DNA of 64,000 bases, taken from contig NC_091550.1 in NCBI RefSeq assembly GCF_042767895.1, positions 26,273,776-26,337,775 on the forward strand, read 5' to 3'. The DNA comes from Penaeus vannamei. Taxonomy: Eukaryota; Arthropoda; Malacostraca; Decapoda; Penaeidae. Position numbers and translations under genes: made by a program. The notes below the pieces were generated by a model that had not been told where the DNA came from, made no database searches, and saw nothing but the letters and a program-made list of their open reading frames with translations. Of the stretch, positions 1 through 11,187 are shown piece after piece; positions within the stretch are counted from its first letter, which is position 1, and every line of letters begins with the position of its first letter.

Positions 1-615
1 CATTAAACTAGTTTAATATAAACCTTATGTAAAAAAAAAAAAAAAATGAAATTTGGACTCTCCTCATCAAAGCTGAGCCTAACGTAACCTAACTTAACGT
101 AACCAAATTCAAGCTAATGTAACCTAACCTCCATTAAACTGATTTAATATAGACCTTATATAAGAAAACAACATTTTTACTCCCCTTATCAAAGCTGAGC
201 CTAACCTAACCTAAACTAACCAAATTCATGCTAATGTAACCTAACCTCCATGTAACTGATTTAATATAAACCTTATGTAAGAAAACGAAATTTGGACTCT
301 CCTCATCAAAGCTGAGCATAACCTAACCTAACCTAACCTAACCTAACCAAATTCCAGGTAATGTAACCTAACCTCCATTAAACTGATTTAATATAAACCT
401 TATGTAAGAAAACAAAATTTGGACTCTCCTAATCAAAGCTGAGCCTAACCTAACCTAACCTAACCTAACCTAACCAAATTCCAGATAATGTAACCTAACC
501 TCCATTAAACTGATTCAATATAAACTTTATGTAAGAAAACGAAATTTGTACTCTCCTCATCAAAGCTGAGCCTAACCTAACCTAACCTAACCAAATTCCA
601 GCTAATGTAACCTAA
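1..615. repeat. Minisatellite with embedded CCTAA (TTAGG) telomeric-type tracts
   Basis: About five units are read from the recurring landmark gatttaatat at positions near 10, 141, 258, 385 and 512, giving spacings of 131, 117, 127 and 127 bp. Each unit has a unique half (CTCCATTAAACTGATTTAAT, then CTTATGTAAGAAAACGAAAT, then CTCATCAAAGCTGAGCCTAA) followed by a variable number of CCTAA pentamers (about two to six). Copy-number change in the pentamer explains the uneven spacing. TTAGG, the complement of CCTAA, is the usual arthropod telomere repeat. The G-rich strand here is the minus strand, which would point a chromosome end to the left, but the tract is degenerate and interspersed, so it is subtelomeric-like or interstitial and not a terminal array. 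Confidence 0.85.
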
Positions 616-2232
616 GGGCATCCTGAGGAATTCGAAGAGGCCGAAAGGTGTATTGACGGCCGTCTTGGGGATGTCCTCCTCAGCGATCGGGATTTGGTGG
701 AAGGCCCGCACGAGGTCGATCTTGGAAAAGACTGTACAGCTAGACAGCTCGTGGGAGGAGTGCAGGCGCGGCAGAGGGTATCTGTCGGGGGCGGTGATCG
801 TATTCAGGTGACGGTAATCACCGCACGGGCGCCAGTCACCGTCCCTCTTCTTCACCAGATGCAGAGGGGCCGCCCATTGACTGCTGGAAGGGCGTATAAT
901 CCACAACTGTATCATATGGTCGAGCTCCGCCCTAGCACTGCGACATCTGTCGGGGGCGAGCGGACGGCAGCGAGAATGGGCAGGAGGACCGTGGGTCACG
1001 ATATGGTGCCGGACTTCATGCCGTGGTTGGGTGGCCCGGTTGATCGGCTTGGTCAAGGCCGGGAACTCACGCAGGATGTTCTTGAAGGCGCAGGTCCTGG
1101 GAAGCACTGTATATATTAGGAGGGTACTTACCAGAGCCGGAGCAGCGTGTGTGCGGGCCCCGGATTGGTGGATTAGGGCCATACCTTGAAGATCAACCGT
1201 CAGACCGTAGTGCGCCAAGAAATCGGCGCCGATGATGGGGTGTGGGACGTTGGTGACGAGGAAGATCCATTGGAATCGTTGGGCGGGCCCGCCTTCCAGC
1301 GAGAGGGTCCTTGAATGCTCGCCGTAAGTGTTGATGGGCGATGTGTTGCTAGCTTCCAGAGTGCGGGAGGAGGGGAAGCGTTTATCCCTGTGGGAGGCCG
1401 GGAGGAGGCTGACCTCGGCCCCTGTGTCGACGAGGAAATGTAGGGAGGAGGAGGCATCTCGGACGTACAATAAACGCCTCCGAGGTCCGCGAAAGACAGG
1501 CGCGCCCAGTTTCCGCGGCTTACTCCACTCTTTGCGCGGCCGTGAAGGAACGCGGAAGCGAGGATGGCGGTTGGGCGTTGCAGAGCGCCTGATGTCCCGT
1601 TCAAAGCGTGGTGGCGAAGGGGTGCGAAAGCGAGGCCGGGAGTGAGAACGTTCCTGTGTGGATATCTTCTGCACAGCCTCGTATAGTGTGGCGACATGGG
1701 CTGCAAGGGCTCCCAACGTCACGGCGGAGGTGATGGTTGCGACAGACACTGTTGCTATTGACGATGTGGGTGCCCTAGCTACAAGCATCGCGTCGGCTTG
1801 CAGGGCAAGTTGCTCCAATGGGGCGTCTGACACCAGCAGGATTTGCTGGATATCAGCAGGCAGCCGCTTGAGGAAGAGGGAGCGCATGACGTCAGGTGGG
1901 AGTGTAGTGCCGGTGCGGGTGAGGAGGCGCTGGAAGTGGTGAAGGATTTCTGTGGGGGTACGGTTGTCCGCGGCGTCAGACGACAGGAAGGAGCTTAACG
2001 CGGTCAGAGGGTTAGGTGCTGCTCGCCTAAGAATGGCCTCCTTAAGCTCGTCGTAAGTGGCGTACCGATGATTATGCAGGAGGTCGGCGACTGTCAGAAG
2101 GAATTCTGGCGGGAGGTTAGTGACCAGCAGGCGGAATTTAGTGGTCTGGGTGGTTATATTCCTGAGGAAGAATTCCTGCTCCACTTGAAAAAAACATTCC
2201 GGCAGGCTGGCCAGAGAGCAGGCTGATAGCAT
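577..2232 (-). pseudogene. Ty3/gypsy gag-protease-RT polyprotein fragment, truncated in RT
   Basis: The 551-residue open frame encodes the front half of a Metaviridae-type LTR-retrotransposon polyprotein. Residues about 10-150 look like a gag capsid region ([25 protein letters not shown]). An aspartic protease follows, with DTGA at about 269-272 and IIGADFL at 333-339. The reverse transcriptase begins around 390, with [19 protein letters not shown] at about 459-477 and [15 protein letters not shown] at 502-516. Homology stops after RMPLG (about 541): the last ten residues are translated CCTAA minisatellite, so the catalytic YXDD box, RNase H and integrase are missing. No CCHC zinc knuckle is visible between gag and protease, where many relatives carry one; an old frameshift or deletion there is possible. 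The true gag start may lie upstream, because the frame opens just below the primer-binding site. Domain calls are from motifs; the clade within Ty3/gypsy is not determined. Confidence 0.9.
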
Positions 2233-2260
2233 ACTGTGTTGCTGACATCTTGTGTAAAAA

Positions 2261-2285
2261 CTTGGTTCACTCCGAGGGTCACCAG
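2261..2285 (-). promoter_or_regulatory. Probable tRNA primer-binding site of the gypsy element
   Basis: On the minus strand the text reads CTGGTGACCCTCGGAGTGAA, immediately after a stretch ending CTCTACA that looks like an LTR terminus, and just upstream of the gag frame. TGGTGACC-type sites directly after the LTR are usual for Ty3/gypsy primer-binding sites. I cannot name the tRNA without a search. Confidence 0.6.
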
Positions 2286-2480
2286 TGTAGAGGTTAAGAA
2301 ACCAGACTGGATTTTTATCTCTTTATTTTGATGAACCAAGTACAAGTGTAGTCAGGTCAACAGCTGAGTGGAGAATGATGATTCTGCCTAAGTACTAAGT
2401 GTGTAAAGAAGAGGGGGGAAGGAAGAGTGGGGATAGGAGAAGGATAAGGAGGAGGAAAATGAATTTTAGTAGAAGAAAAA
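2286..2480 (-). mobile_element. 5' LTR remnant of the gypsy element (inner edge clear, outer edge not)
   Basis: The inner edge is TG...CA-like: on the plus strand the region starts TGTAGAGGTTAAG at 2286. A polyadenylation signal AATAAA (minus strand) lies at 2322-2327, about 36 bp from the inner edge, as expected of the R region. From 2405 to 2459 the plus strand is almost purely purine, so the element strand is a long polypyrimidine tract. The outer boundary could extend to about 2700; I could not find a matching second LTR. Confidence 0.5.
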
Positions 2481-2809
2481 GGAGCCGGGGCTTGACCCAG
2501 CATGCAGGGTAAAGATCTTGGTAATATTTGTAGTGGGTTTGTTGAAAGAGGAAAAGGATCGAGGGGCCCAGCGCCATCGGCAGCCTCGCGTGTTCACCGC
2601 GCGGCCACACCTCGCGAGATCGTGCGGCGAGACAAGGCCGCGACTCGTGGCGCGGGGAATACCCCGCGACCTTGAGCGCGGCTCGCCCCACCACATTTTT
2701 CCCACGGGGCGTGGAGCCTCGCTATGGCGAACACGGAGCCTCTCGGCTAACTGAGGGGGAGGGGAGAGAAGTTAGCAGGTTTTTGGCGCCCTCTGGGGTG
2801 TGCTCTAGG

Positions 2810-2828
2810 CACGGCCTCTTCGGCCGTG
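2810..2828. repeat. Perfect 7-bp hairpin (CACGGCC / GGCCGTG)
   Basis: CACGGCC at 2810-2816 and GGCCGTG at 2822-2828 are exact reverse complements around the 5-nt loop TCTTC. It lies inside the G+C-rich block. Function unknown. Confidence 0.6.
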
Positions 2829-3033
2829 GCTCCTGGGCTGTCCCTCGGCTAACCATCACTGCTGAAGCGGGGTGAAGCTCGGGTGAGGTCGCGAGGCAAG
2901 GGCAAAACCTCCTCGCCCGTGTCGAGAGGAGATTTCTCTCCTTCGGCCGCAGGACTTACGGGAAGGCACGGCCTTGGCGGCCTCACCACGATTGGAGTAA
3001 CTCTACTGGCCGTGGCGCTTTTTCCTCGGCTCG

Positions 3034-3061
3034 CACAAATCCTTACGCTAAAGGATTTGTG
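3034..3061. repeat. Perfect 11-bp hairpin at the edge of the satellite
   Basis: CACAAATCCTT at 3034-3044 and AAGGATTTGTG at 3051-3061 are exact reverse complements with the 6-nt loop ACGCTA. It sits about 30 bp before the first satellite unit. It could be a terminal stem of a mobile element or a chance palindrome. Confidence 0.65.
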
Positions 3062-3092
3062 GTCCTGGCACGAGTACTAGCAGCAAACGCCA

Positions 3093-5190
3093 CGTGTCGG
3101 AAACCGAAATAATGATGGAAATGACATCAATAATTAAGATAATAACTGTTATAATGATTATATTAAGGGTAATTATGGCGATAATTACTATAATGATGAT
3201 AATGATGACATTAATGAAAATAATGATGATAATCATTATAAAGCCCATCCATAATGAAAAAGGATATAAGTATAAAAATCCCAAAAGTCTTAAAAAAAAA
3301 CGCCGAAATCTAGCGATATATAAGCCTCTTGAGAGAATGATCGACAAACCCCCTTTTTCGAGTTAAAGGGATAATTATGATGATTTCGGCAATGATTCTG
3401 CTAATTATGGTGATTTTGATGACAATCCCATTAATAATGACAGTAATTATGACATTAATTATGATAATTATGACATTAAGATAATTATAATATAATGATA
3501 ATTATAATGATAATTTGCGTAATTAATGCAATAATAGCAATAATCGACAATATTCTAATGATTTTCATGAAAATAAAAAAAACGATAATGATAATAAAAA
3601 TAATCATTGAAATAATCGCTATTATTGTTATTATAATTGTTATTATTGTTCTTATTATTTCTAAAATTATCATTATTGTTATTATCATTATAAAAATAGT
3701 TATAATGAGGGAAATGATATCAATAATTAAGATAATAACTATTGTAATGATTATATTAAGGGTAATTATGGCGATAATTACTATAATGATGACATTAATG
3801 ATAATAATGATGATGATAATCATTATAAAGCCCATCCACAATGAAAAAAATCCCAAAAGTCGAAAAAAAAACGCCGAAATGTAGCGATATATAGCCTTTT
3901 GAGGGAATGGTCGACAAACCCCCTTTTTCGAGTTTAAGGGATAATTATGATGATTTCTGCAATGATTCTGCTAATTATGATGATTTTGATGACAATCCCA
4001 TTAATAATGACATTAATTATGATAATTATGACATTAATTAAGATAATTATAATATAATGGTAATTATAATGATAGTTTGTGTAATTAATGCAATACTAGC
4101 AATAATCGACAATATTCTAATGATTTTCATGACAATAACAATAATAATAACGATAATGATAATAAAAATAATCATTGATATAATCATAATATCGCTATTA
4201 TTGTTATTATAATTGTTATTATTGTTGTTATTATTTCTAAAATTATCATTATTATTATTATCATTATAAAAATAGTTATAATGAGGGAAATGACATCAGT
4301 AATTAAGATAATAACTATTATAATGATTATATTAAGGGTAATTATGGCGATAATGACATAATGATAATGATGACATTAATGATAATAATGATGATGATAA
4401 TCATTATAAAGCCCATCCATAATGAAAAAAGGCTAAAGGTATAAAAATCCCAAAAGTTGAAAAAAAAAAACGCCGAAATCTAGCGATATATAGCCTTTTC
4501 AGAGAATGGTCGACAAACCTCCTTTTTCGTTTTTAATTGATAATTATGATGATTTCTGCATTGGTTCTCCTAATTATGTTGATTTTCATGACAATCCCAT
4601 TAATAATGACAATAATAATGACATTAATTATGATAATTATGACATTAATAAAGATAATTATAATATAATGATAATTATAATGATAATTTGCGTAATTACT
4701 GCAATAATAGCAATAATCGACAATATTCTCAGGATTTTCATGACAATAACAATAATAATAACGATAATGATAATAAAAATAATCATTGAAATAATCATAA
4801 TATCCCTGATAATTATGACATTAATTAAGATAATTATGATATAATGACAATTATAATGATAATTTGCGTAATTGATGCAATAATATATATAATCGACATT
4901 ATTCTAATGATTTTCATGACAATAACAATAATAACGATAATGATAATAAAAATAATCATTGAAATAATCATAATATCGCTATTATTGTTATTATAATTGT
5001 TATTATTGTTGTTATTATTTCTAAAATTATCATTATTGTTATCATTATAAAAATAGTTATAGTGAGGGAAATGACATCAATAATTAAGATAATAACTATT
5101 ACAATGATTATATTAAGGGTAATTATGGCGATAATTACTATAATGATGAAAATGATGAAATTAATGATAATAATGATGATGATAATTGTA
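3093..5190 (+). repeat. Satellite subfamily B, three to four units, reverse-type orientation
   Basis: The unit landmark CCCATCCATAATGAAAAAGG (or a close variant) falls near 3243, 3829 and 4410, giving spacings of about 586 and 581 bp. After the landmark comes a less simple core with CGCCGAAATCTAGCGATATA, CCTTTTGAGAGAATGGTCGA and CCCCCTTTTTCGAGTTTAAA, then long ATN triplet tracts. Units differ from one another by substitutions and small indels. The plus strand here is defined as reverse-type (R) orientation, matching the CCAGTCC-bearing strand of subfamily A. Confidence 0.85.
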
Positions 5191-5221
5191 GTGTACGGCT
5201 GTGTACGTCCCGAGTCTAAGG
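5191..5221. other. 31-bp non-satellite linker at a head-to-head satellite junction, copy 1 of 3
   Basis: GTGTACGGCTGTGTACGTCC followed by CGAGTCTAAGG separates subfamily B in R orientation (left) from subfamily A in forward orientation (right). It contains the direct repeat GTGTACG-GCT-GTGTACG. The same linker at the same kind of junction recurs at 22700-22730 and 45509-45539 with one base changed. Confidence 0.8.
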
Positions 5222-8200
5222 ATAATAATAATCATTATTATCATTACTGTCGTTATTCTTATGATTATTATCATTATAGTCATTATCATCATGGTTATTA
5301 TCATTATTATTATTATAATTGCAGTTATAATGATTATTATGCTAATTATTATAGCTATTTTCATCATCATAACTATTTTTAATGATAATAGCAATAATGA
5401 TAATTTTAGAAATAATAGTAATTATTATAATGACAATGATAATGATGTTATTATTATTTCTGTTGTCATTATTAGTCTGAATAGCGTTGATTATTGCTAT
5501 TATTGCAGTACTTATCAATGTTATCATTATGATTATTATTTTATCATTATTATCATTTTTATTGTCATTATCATTGTCATTATCATCATAATTATCATCA
5601 TTATTGCATATTATGAAGGAATTATCATGAAAATCATCACAATTACCTGAATTAATGTTAAAATCCTCATAATTACCAATAAAAAGCGAAAAAGCTTTTT
5701 TTTCGACGTTTCTCTCAAAAAGCTGTAATACGCTAGATTTTGCCGTTTTATTCGACTTTTGGGTTTTTATTACTTTTGGCCTTTATTTCATTATAAATGG
5801 ACTGGATAATAATTATTATCATCATTGTTATCATTACTGTCATTATTCTTATGATTATTATCATTATAGTCATTATCATCATGATTATCATCATTATTAT
5901 CATTAACATTGCTGTCATAATGATTATTATGCTAATTATTATAGCTATTTTTATCACCATAACAATTTTTATAATGATAATAGCAATAATGGTAATTTTA
6001 GAAATAATAATGACAATAGTAATAATTATAATGACGATTATATTATTATTTCTTTTGTAATTATTAGTCTGAAAATTCTTGGAATAGAGTTGATTATTGC
6101 TATTATTGCAGTAATTATCAAAATTATCTTTATAATTATGAATTTATCATTATTATCATTATTATTGTCATTATCATCATTATTGCATATAATGAAGGAA
6201 TTATCATGAAAAAAATCACAATTACCTGAATTAGTGTTAAAATCCTCATAATTACCAATAAAAAGCGAAAGAGTTTTTTTTCGACGTTTCTCTCAAAAGG
6301 CTGTAATAGGCAAGATTTTGCCGTTTTCTTTCGACTTCTGGGATTTTAATACTTTTGGCCTTTATTTCATTATAAATGGACTGGATAATAATTATTATCA
6401 TCATTGTTATCATTACTGTCATTATTCTTATGATTATTATCATTATAGTCATTATCATCATGATTATTATCATTATAGTCATTATTATCATGATTATTAT
6501 CATTATCATTATTAATGCAGTTATAATGATTATTATGCTAATTATTATAGCTATTTTCCTTATCATAACTATTTTTATAATGATAATAGCAATAATGATA
6601 ATTTTTGAAATAATAATGACAATAGTAATATAATGACAATGATAATGATATTATTATTTCTATTGTCATTATAAGTCTGAAAATTATTGGATTGGGGTTG
6701 ATTATTACTATTATTGCAGTAATTATCAAAATTATTATAATTATAATTTTATCATTATTATCATTATTATTGTCATTACCATTGTCATTATCATTATAAT
6801 TATCATCATTATTGCATATAATGAAGGAATTACTATGAAATTATCATAATTACTTGAAATAATGTTGAAATCATAATTATTATAATTAAAAAGCGAAAAT
6901 GGTTTTTTTCTCGACGTTTCTCTCAAAAGGCTAGATTTTGCCATTTTTTCGACTTCTGGGATTTTATTACTTTTGGCCTTTATATCATTATAAATGGACT
7001 GGATAATAATTATTATCATCATTATTATCATTACTGTCATTATTCTCATGATTATTATCAAAATAGTCATTATTATCATGATTATCAACATCATCATGAT
7101 TATCATCATTATTATCATCATTATTGCAGTTATAAAGATTATTGTGCTAATTATTATAGCTATTTTCATCATCATAACTATTTTTATAATGATAAATTAA
7201 AAAATAATAATGACAATAGGAATAATTATAATGACAATGATAATGATAGTATTATTTCTATTGTCATTATAAGTCTGAAAATTATTGGAATAGAGTTAAT
7301 TATTGCTATTATTGCAGTAATTATCAAAATTATAATTATAATTATGATTTTATCATTAGTATCATTGTTATTGTCATTATCATTGTCATTATCATCATAA
7401 TCATCATTATTGCATATAATGAAGGAATTATCAAGAAAATCATCACAATTACCTGAATTAATGTTGAAATGCTAATAATTACCAATAAAAAGCGAAAAGG
7501 TTTTTTTTCGACGTTACTCTCAAAAGGCTGTAATACGCTAGATTTTGGTAATCAATAAAAAGCGAAAAAGGTTTTTTTTTTCGAAGTTTCTCTCAAAAGG
7601 CTGTAAAACGCTAGATTTTGCCCTTTTTTTCGACTTCTGGGGTTTTATTACTTTTGGCCTTTGTTTCATTATAAATGGACTGGATAATAATTATTATCAT
7701 CATTATTATCATTACTGCCATTATTCTTATGATTATTATCATTATAGTCATTGTCATCATGATTATTATCATTATTGCAGTTATAATGATTATTATGCTC
7801 ATTATTATAGCTATTTTCATCATCATAACTATTTTTATAATAATAATGGCAATAATGATTATTTTAGAAATAATAATAACAATAGTAATAATTATAATGA
7901 CAATGATAAAGATGCTTTTATTATTTCTATTGTCATTATTAGTCTCAAAAATTATTGGAATAGAGTTGATTATTGCTATTATTACAGTAATTATCAAAAT
8001 TATCATTACAATTATGATTTTATCATTATTATCATTATTATTGTCATTATCATCATAATTATCATCATTATTGCATATAATGAAGGAATTATCATGAAAA
8101 TCATCTCAATTACCTGAATTAATGTTAAAATCCTCATAATTACCAATGAAAAGCGAAAAAGTTTTTTTTTTCGACTTTTCTCTGAAAAGGCTGTAATACA

Positions 8201-11187
8201 ATAGATTTTGTCGTTTTTTTCGACTTTTGGAATTTTATTACTTTTGGCCTTTATTTCATTATAAATGGATTGGATAATAATTATTATCGTTATTATCATT
8301 ACTGTCATTATTTTTATGATTATTATCATTATAGTCATGATTATCATCATCATCATTATTGCAGTTATAATGATTACTAGGCTCATTATTATAGCTATTT
8401 TCATCATCATAACCATTTTTATAATGATAATAGCAATAATGATAATTTTAGAAATAATGACAATAGTAATAATTATAATGACAATGCTAATGATATTATT
8501 ATTTCTATTGTCATTGTTGGTCTGAAAATATTGGAATAGAGTGTATTATTGCTATTATTGCAGTAATTATCAAAATTATCATTATAATTATGATTTTATC
8601 ATTATCATTATTATTGTCATTCTAATTGTCATTATCATGCTAATTATCATCATTATTGCATATAATGAAGGAATTATCATGAAAATCATTACAATTACCT
8701 GAATTATTGTTAAAATCCTCGTAATTACGAATAAAAAGCGAAAAGGTTTTTTTTTCGACATTTCTCTCAGTTTTTGCTTTTTTTTCGACTTCTGGGATTT
8801 TATTATTTTTGGCCTTTATTTCATCATAAATGGACTAGATAATAATTAGTAAGATCCTTATTATCATTACTATCATTATTCTTATGATTATTATCATTAT
8901 AGTCATTATCATCATGATCATCATCATTATTATTATCATTATTGCAGTTATAATGATTATTATGCTAATTATTATAGCTATTTTCATCATTATAATTATT
9001 TTATGATGATAATATTAATAATGATAATTTTAGAAATAATAATGACAATAGTAATAATTATAATAACAATGATAATGATATTTTTATTTCTATTAATATT
9101 ATTAGTCTGAAAATTATTGGAATAGAGTTGATTATTACTATTATTGAAGTAATTATCAAAATTATCATTATAATTATGATTTTATCATTAATAATGTCAT
9201 CATTGTCATTATCATCATAATTATCATCATTATTGCATATAATGAAGGAATTTTCATGAAAATCATCACAATTACCCGAATTAATGTTAAAATCCTCATA
9301 ATTACCAATAAAAAGCGAAAAAGTTTTTTTTCGACCTTTCTCTGAAAAGGCTGTACTACGCTAGGTTTTTCTGTTTTTTCGACTTCTGGGATTTTACTAC
9401 TTTTGGGCTTTATTTCATTATAAATGGACTGGATAATAATTATCATCATTATTATCATTACTTTCATTATTCCTATGATTATTATATTTATAGTCATTAT
9501 CATCATGATTATCATCATTATTATCATCATTGCCGTTATAATGATTATTATGCTAATTATTATAGCTATTTTCATCATCATAACTATTTTTATAATGATA
9601 ATAGCAATAATGATAATTTTAGAAATAATAATGACAATAGTAATAATTAAAATGACAATGATAATGATGTTATTATTATTTCTATTGTCATTATTAGTCT
9701 GAATCATCATAATTATCATCATTATTGTATGTAATGAAGGAATTATGAAAATCATCACAATTACCTGAATTAATGTTAAAATCATCATAATTACCAATAA
9801 AAAGTGAAAAAGGTTTTTTTTGACGTTTCTCTCAAAAAGCTTTAATACGCTAGATTTTGCCGTTTTTTCGACTTTTGGGATTTTATTAGTTATGAATGGA
9901 CTGGATTATAATTATTATCATCATTATTATCATTACTGTCATTATTCTTATGATCATTATCATTATAGTCATTATCATCATGATTATCATCATTATCATT
10001 ATCATTGCTGTTATAATGATGATTATGCTAATTATTATAGCAATTTTCATCATCATAACTATTTTTATAATGATATTAGCAATAATGGTAATTTTAGAAA
10101 TAATAATGACAATAGTAATAATTATAATAACGATGATATTATTTCTATTGTCATTATAAGTCTGAAAATTATTGGAATGCAGTTGATTATTGCTATTATT
10201 GCAGTAATTATCAAAATTATCTTAATAATTACTATTTTATCATTAATGAAGGAATTATCATGAAAATCATCACAATTACCTGAATTAGTGTTAAAATCCT
10301 CATAATTACCAATAAAAACCGAAAAAGCTTTTTTTTCGACGTTTCTCTCAAAAGGCTGTAATAGAAAAGATTTTGCCGTTTTTTCGACATCTGGGATTTT
10401 ATTACTTTTCTCCTTCATTTCATTATAAATGGATTGGATAATTATTATTATCATCATTATTATCATTACTGTCATTATTCTTATGATTATTATCATTCTA
10501 GTCATTATCATCATGATTATCATCATTATTATCATCATTATTGCAGTTATAATGATTATTATGCTAATTAATATAGCTATTTCCATCATCATAGCTATTT
10601 TTATAATGATAATAGCAATAATGATAATTTTTGAAATAATAATGACAATAGTAATAATCATAATGACAATGATAATGATGTTATTATTATTTCTATTGTC
10701 ATTATTAGTCTGAAAGTTATTGGAATAAAGTTGATTATTGCTATTATTGCAGTAATTATCAATATTATCATTATAATTATAATTTTATCATTATTATCAT
10801 TATTGTCATTATCATTCTCATTACCATCATAATTATCATTATTGCATATAATGAAGGAATTATCATGAAAATCATCACAATTACCTGAATTAATGTTAAA
10901 ATCCTCCTAATTACAAATAAAAAGCGAAAAAGGGTTTCTAATAAGCTAGATTTTGCCGTTTTTTCGATTTCTGGGATTTTATTACTTTTGGCCTTTATTT
11001 CATTATAAATGGATTGGATAATAATTATTATCATCATTATTATCATTACTGTCATTATTCTTATTATTATTATCATTATAGTCATTATCATCATGATTAT
11101 CATCATTATTATTATCAATATTGCAGTTATAATGATTATTATACTAATCATTATAGCTATTTTCATCATCATAACTATTTTTATAAT
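5222..11187 (-). repeat. Satellite subfamily A, about ten units, forward-type orientation
   Basis: The landmark ATAAATGGACTGGATAATAA (with small variation) occurs near 5794, 6373, 6991, 7672, 8262, 8825, 9421, 9894, 10426 and 11006. Spacings run from about 470 to 680 bp with a mode near 580. Each unit has three parts: a core of about 120 bp that is not simple sequence (TTTTCGACGTTTCTCTCAAA, GGCTGTAATACGCTAGATTT, CGACTTCTGGGATTTTATTA), then ATT/ATC/ATG triplet tracts, then a part rich in GATAAT/ATTATC with a 14-bp inverted repeat. Long stop-free frames occur on both strands because the tracts are ATN triplets; none is a credible gene. Here the CCAGTCC core lies on the minus strand. Confidence 0.9.
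9627..9695. repeat. 14-bp inverted repeat conserved within subfamily A units (example)
   Basis: AATAATGACAATAG at 9627-9640 and CTATTGTCATTATT at 9682-9695 are exact reverse complements separated by 41 bp. The same pair, with small changes, is found at the same place in most subfamily A units in either orientation. It can form a stem or cruciform in very A+T-rich DNA. Confidence 0.7.

Larger units (their letters stand above)
613..2480 (-). mobile_element. Remnant of a Ty3/gypsy LTR retrotransposon
   Basis: This is the whole recognisable element, on the minus strand: part of the 5' LTR, primer-binding site, leader and the gag-pro-RT frame. The 3' part (rest of RT, RNase H, integrase, 3' LTR) is replaced at about 613-616 by the CCTAA minisatellite. 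No target-site duplication can be assigned because one end is lost and the outer LTR edge is unclear. Confidence 0.8.
2481..3092. other. G+C-rich block without recognisable gene
   Basis: This stretch is far richer in G+C than anything else in the window and ends abruptly where the satellite begins at about 3093. Several short open frames overlap on both strands, which is expected of G+C-rich DNA; none has motifs I recognise. It contains at least two perfect hairpins (2810-2828 and 3034-3061). It may be the outer part of the gypsy LTR, another unrecognised element, or unique flanking DNA. Confidence 0.5.

Noticed and set aside
1..615. A true chromosome-end telomere at the left edge.
   Set aside because: The pentamers are interrupted by longer non-telomeric text in every unit, and the window edge is arbitrary.
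694..1942. Open frames antisense to or out of phase with the gypsy gag-pro-RT frame (694-1119, 1200-1706, 1328-1645, 1658-1942).
   Set aside because: They are shadows of a G+C-rich coding sequence with clear domains in the 577-2232 minus frame.
2395..3080. Short open frames on both strands of the G+C-rich block, including 2518-2754 and 2883-3080.
   Set aside because: Low-complexity Arg/Ser/Pro-rich translations with no motif; such frames are expected by chance at this base composition.
5222..11187. Regularly spaced repeats as a possible CRISPR array.
   Set aside because: Period is about 580 bp and units are related throughout, with no unique spacers. The context is eukaryotic.
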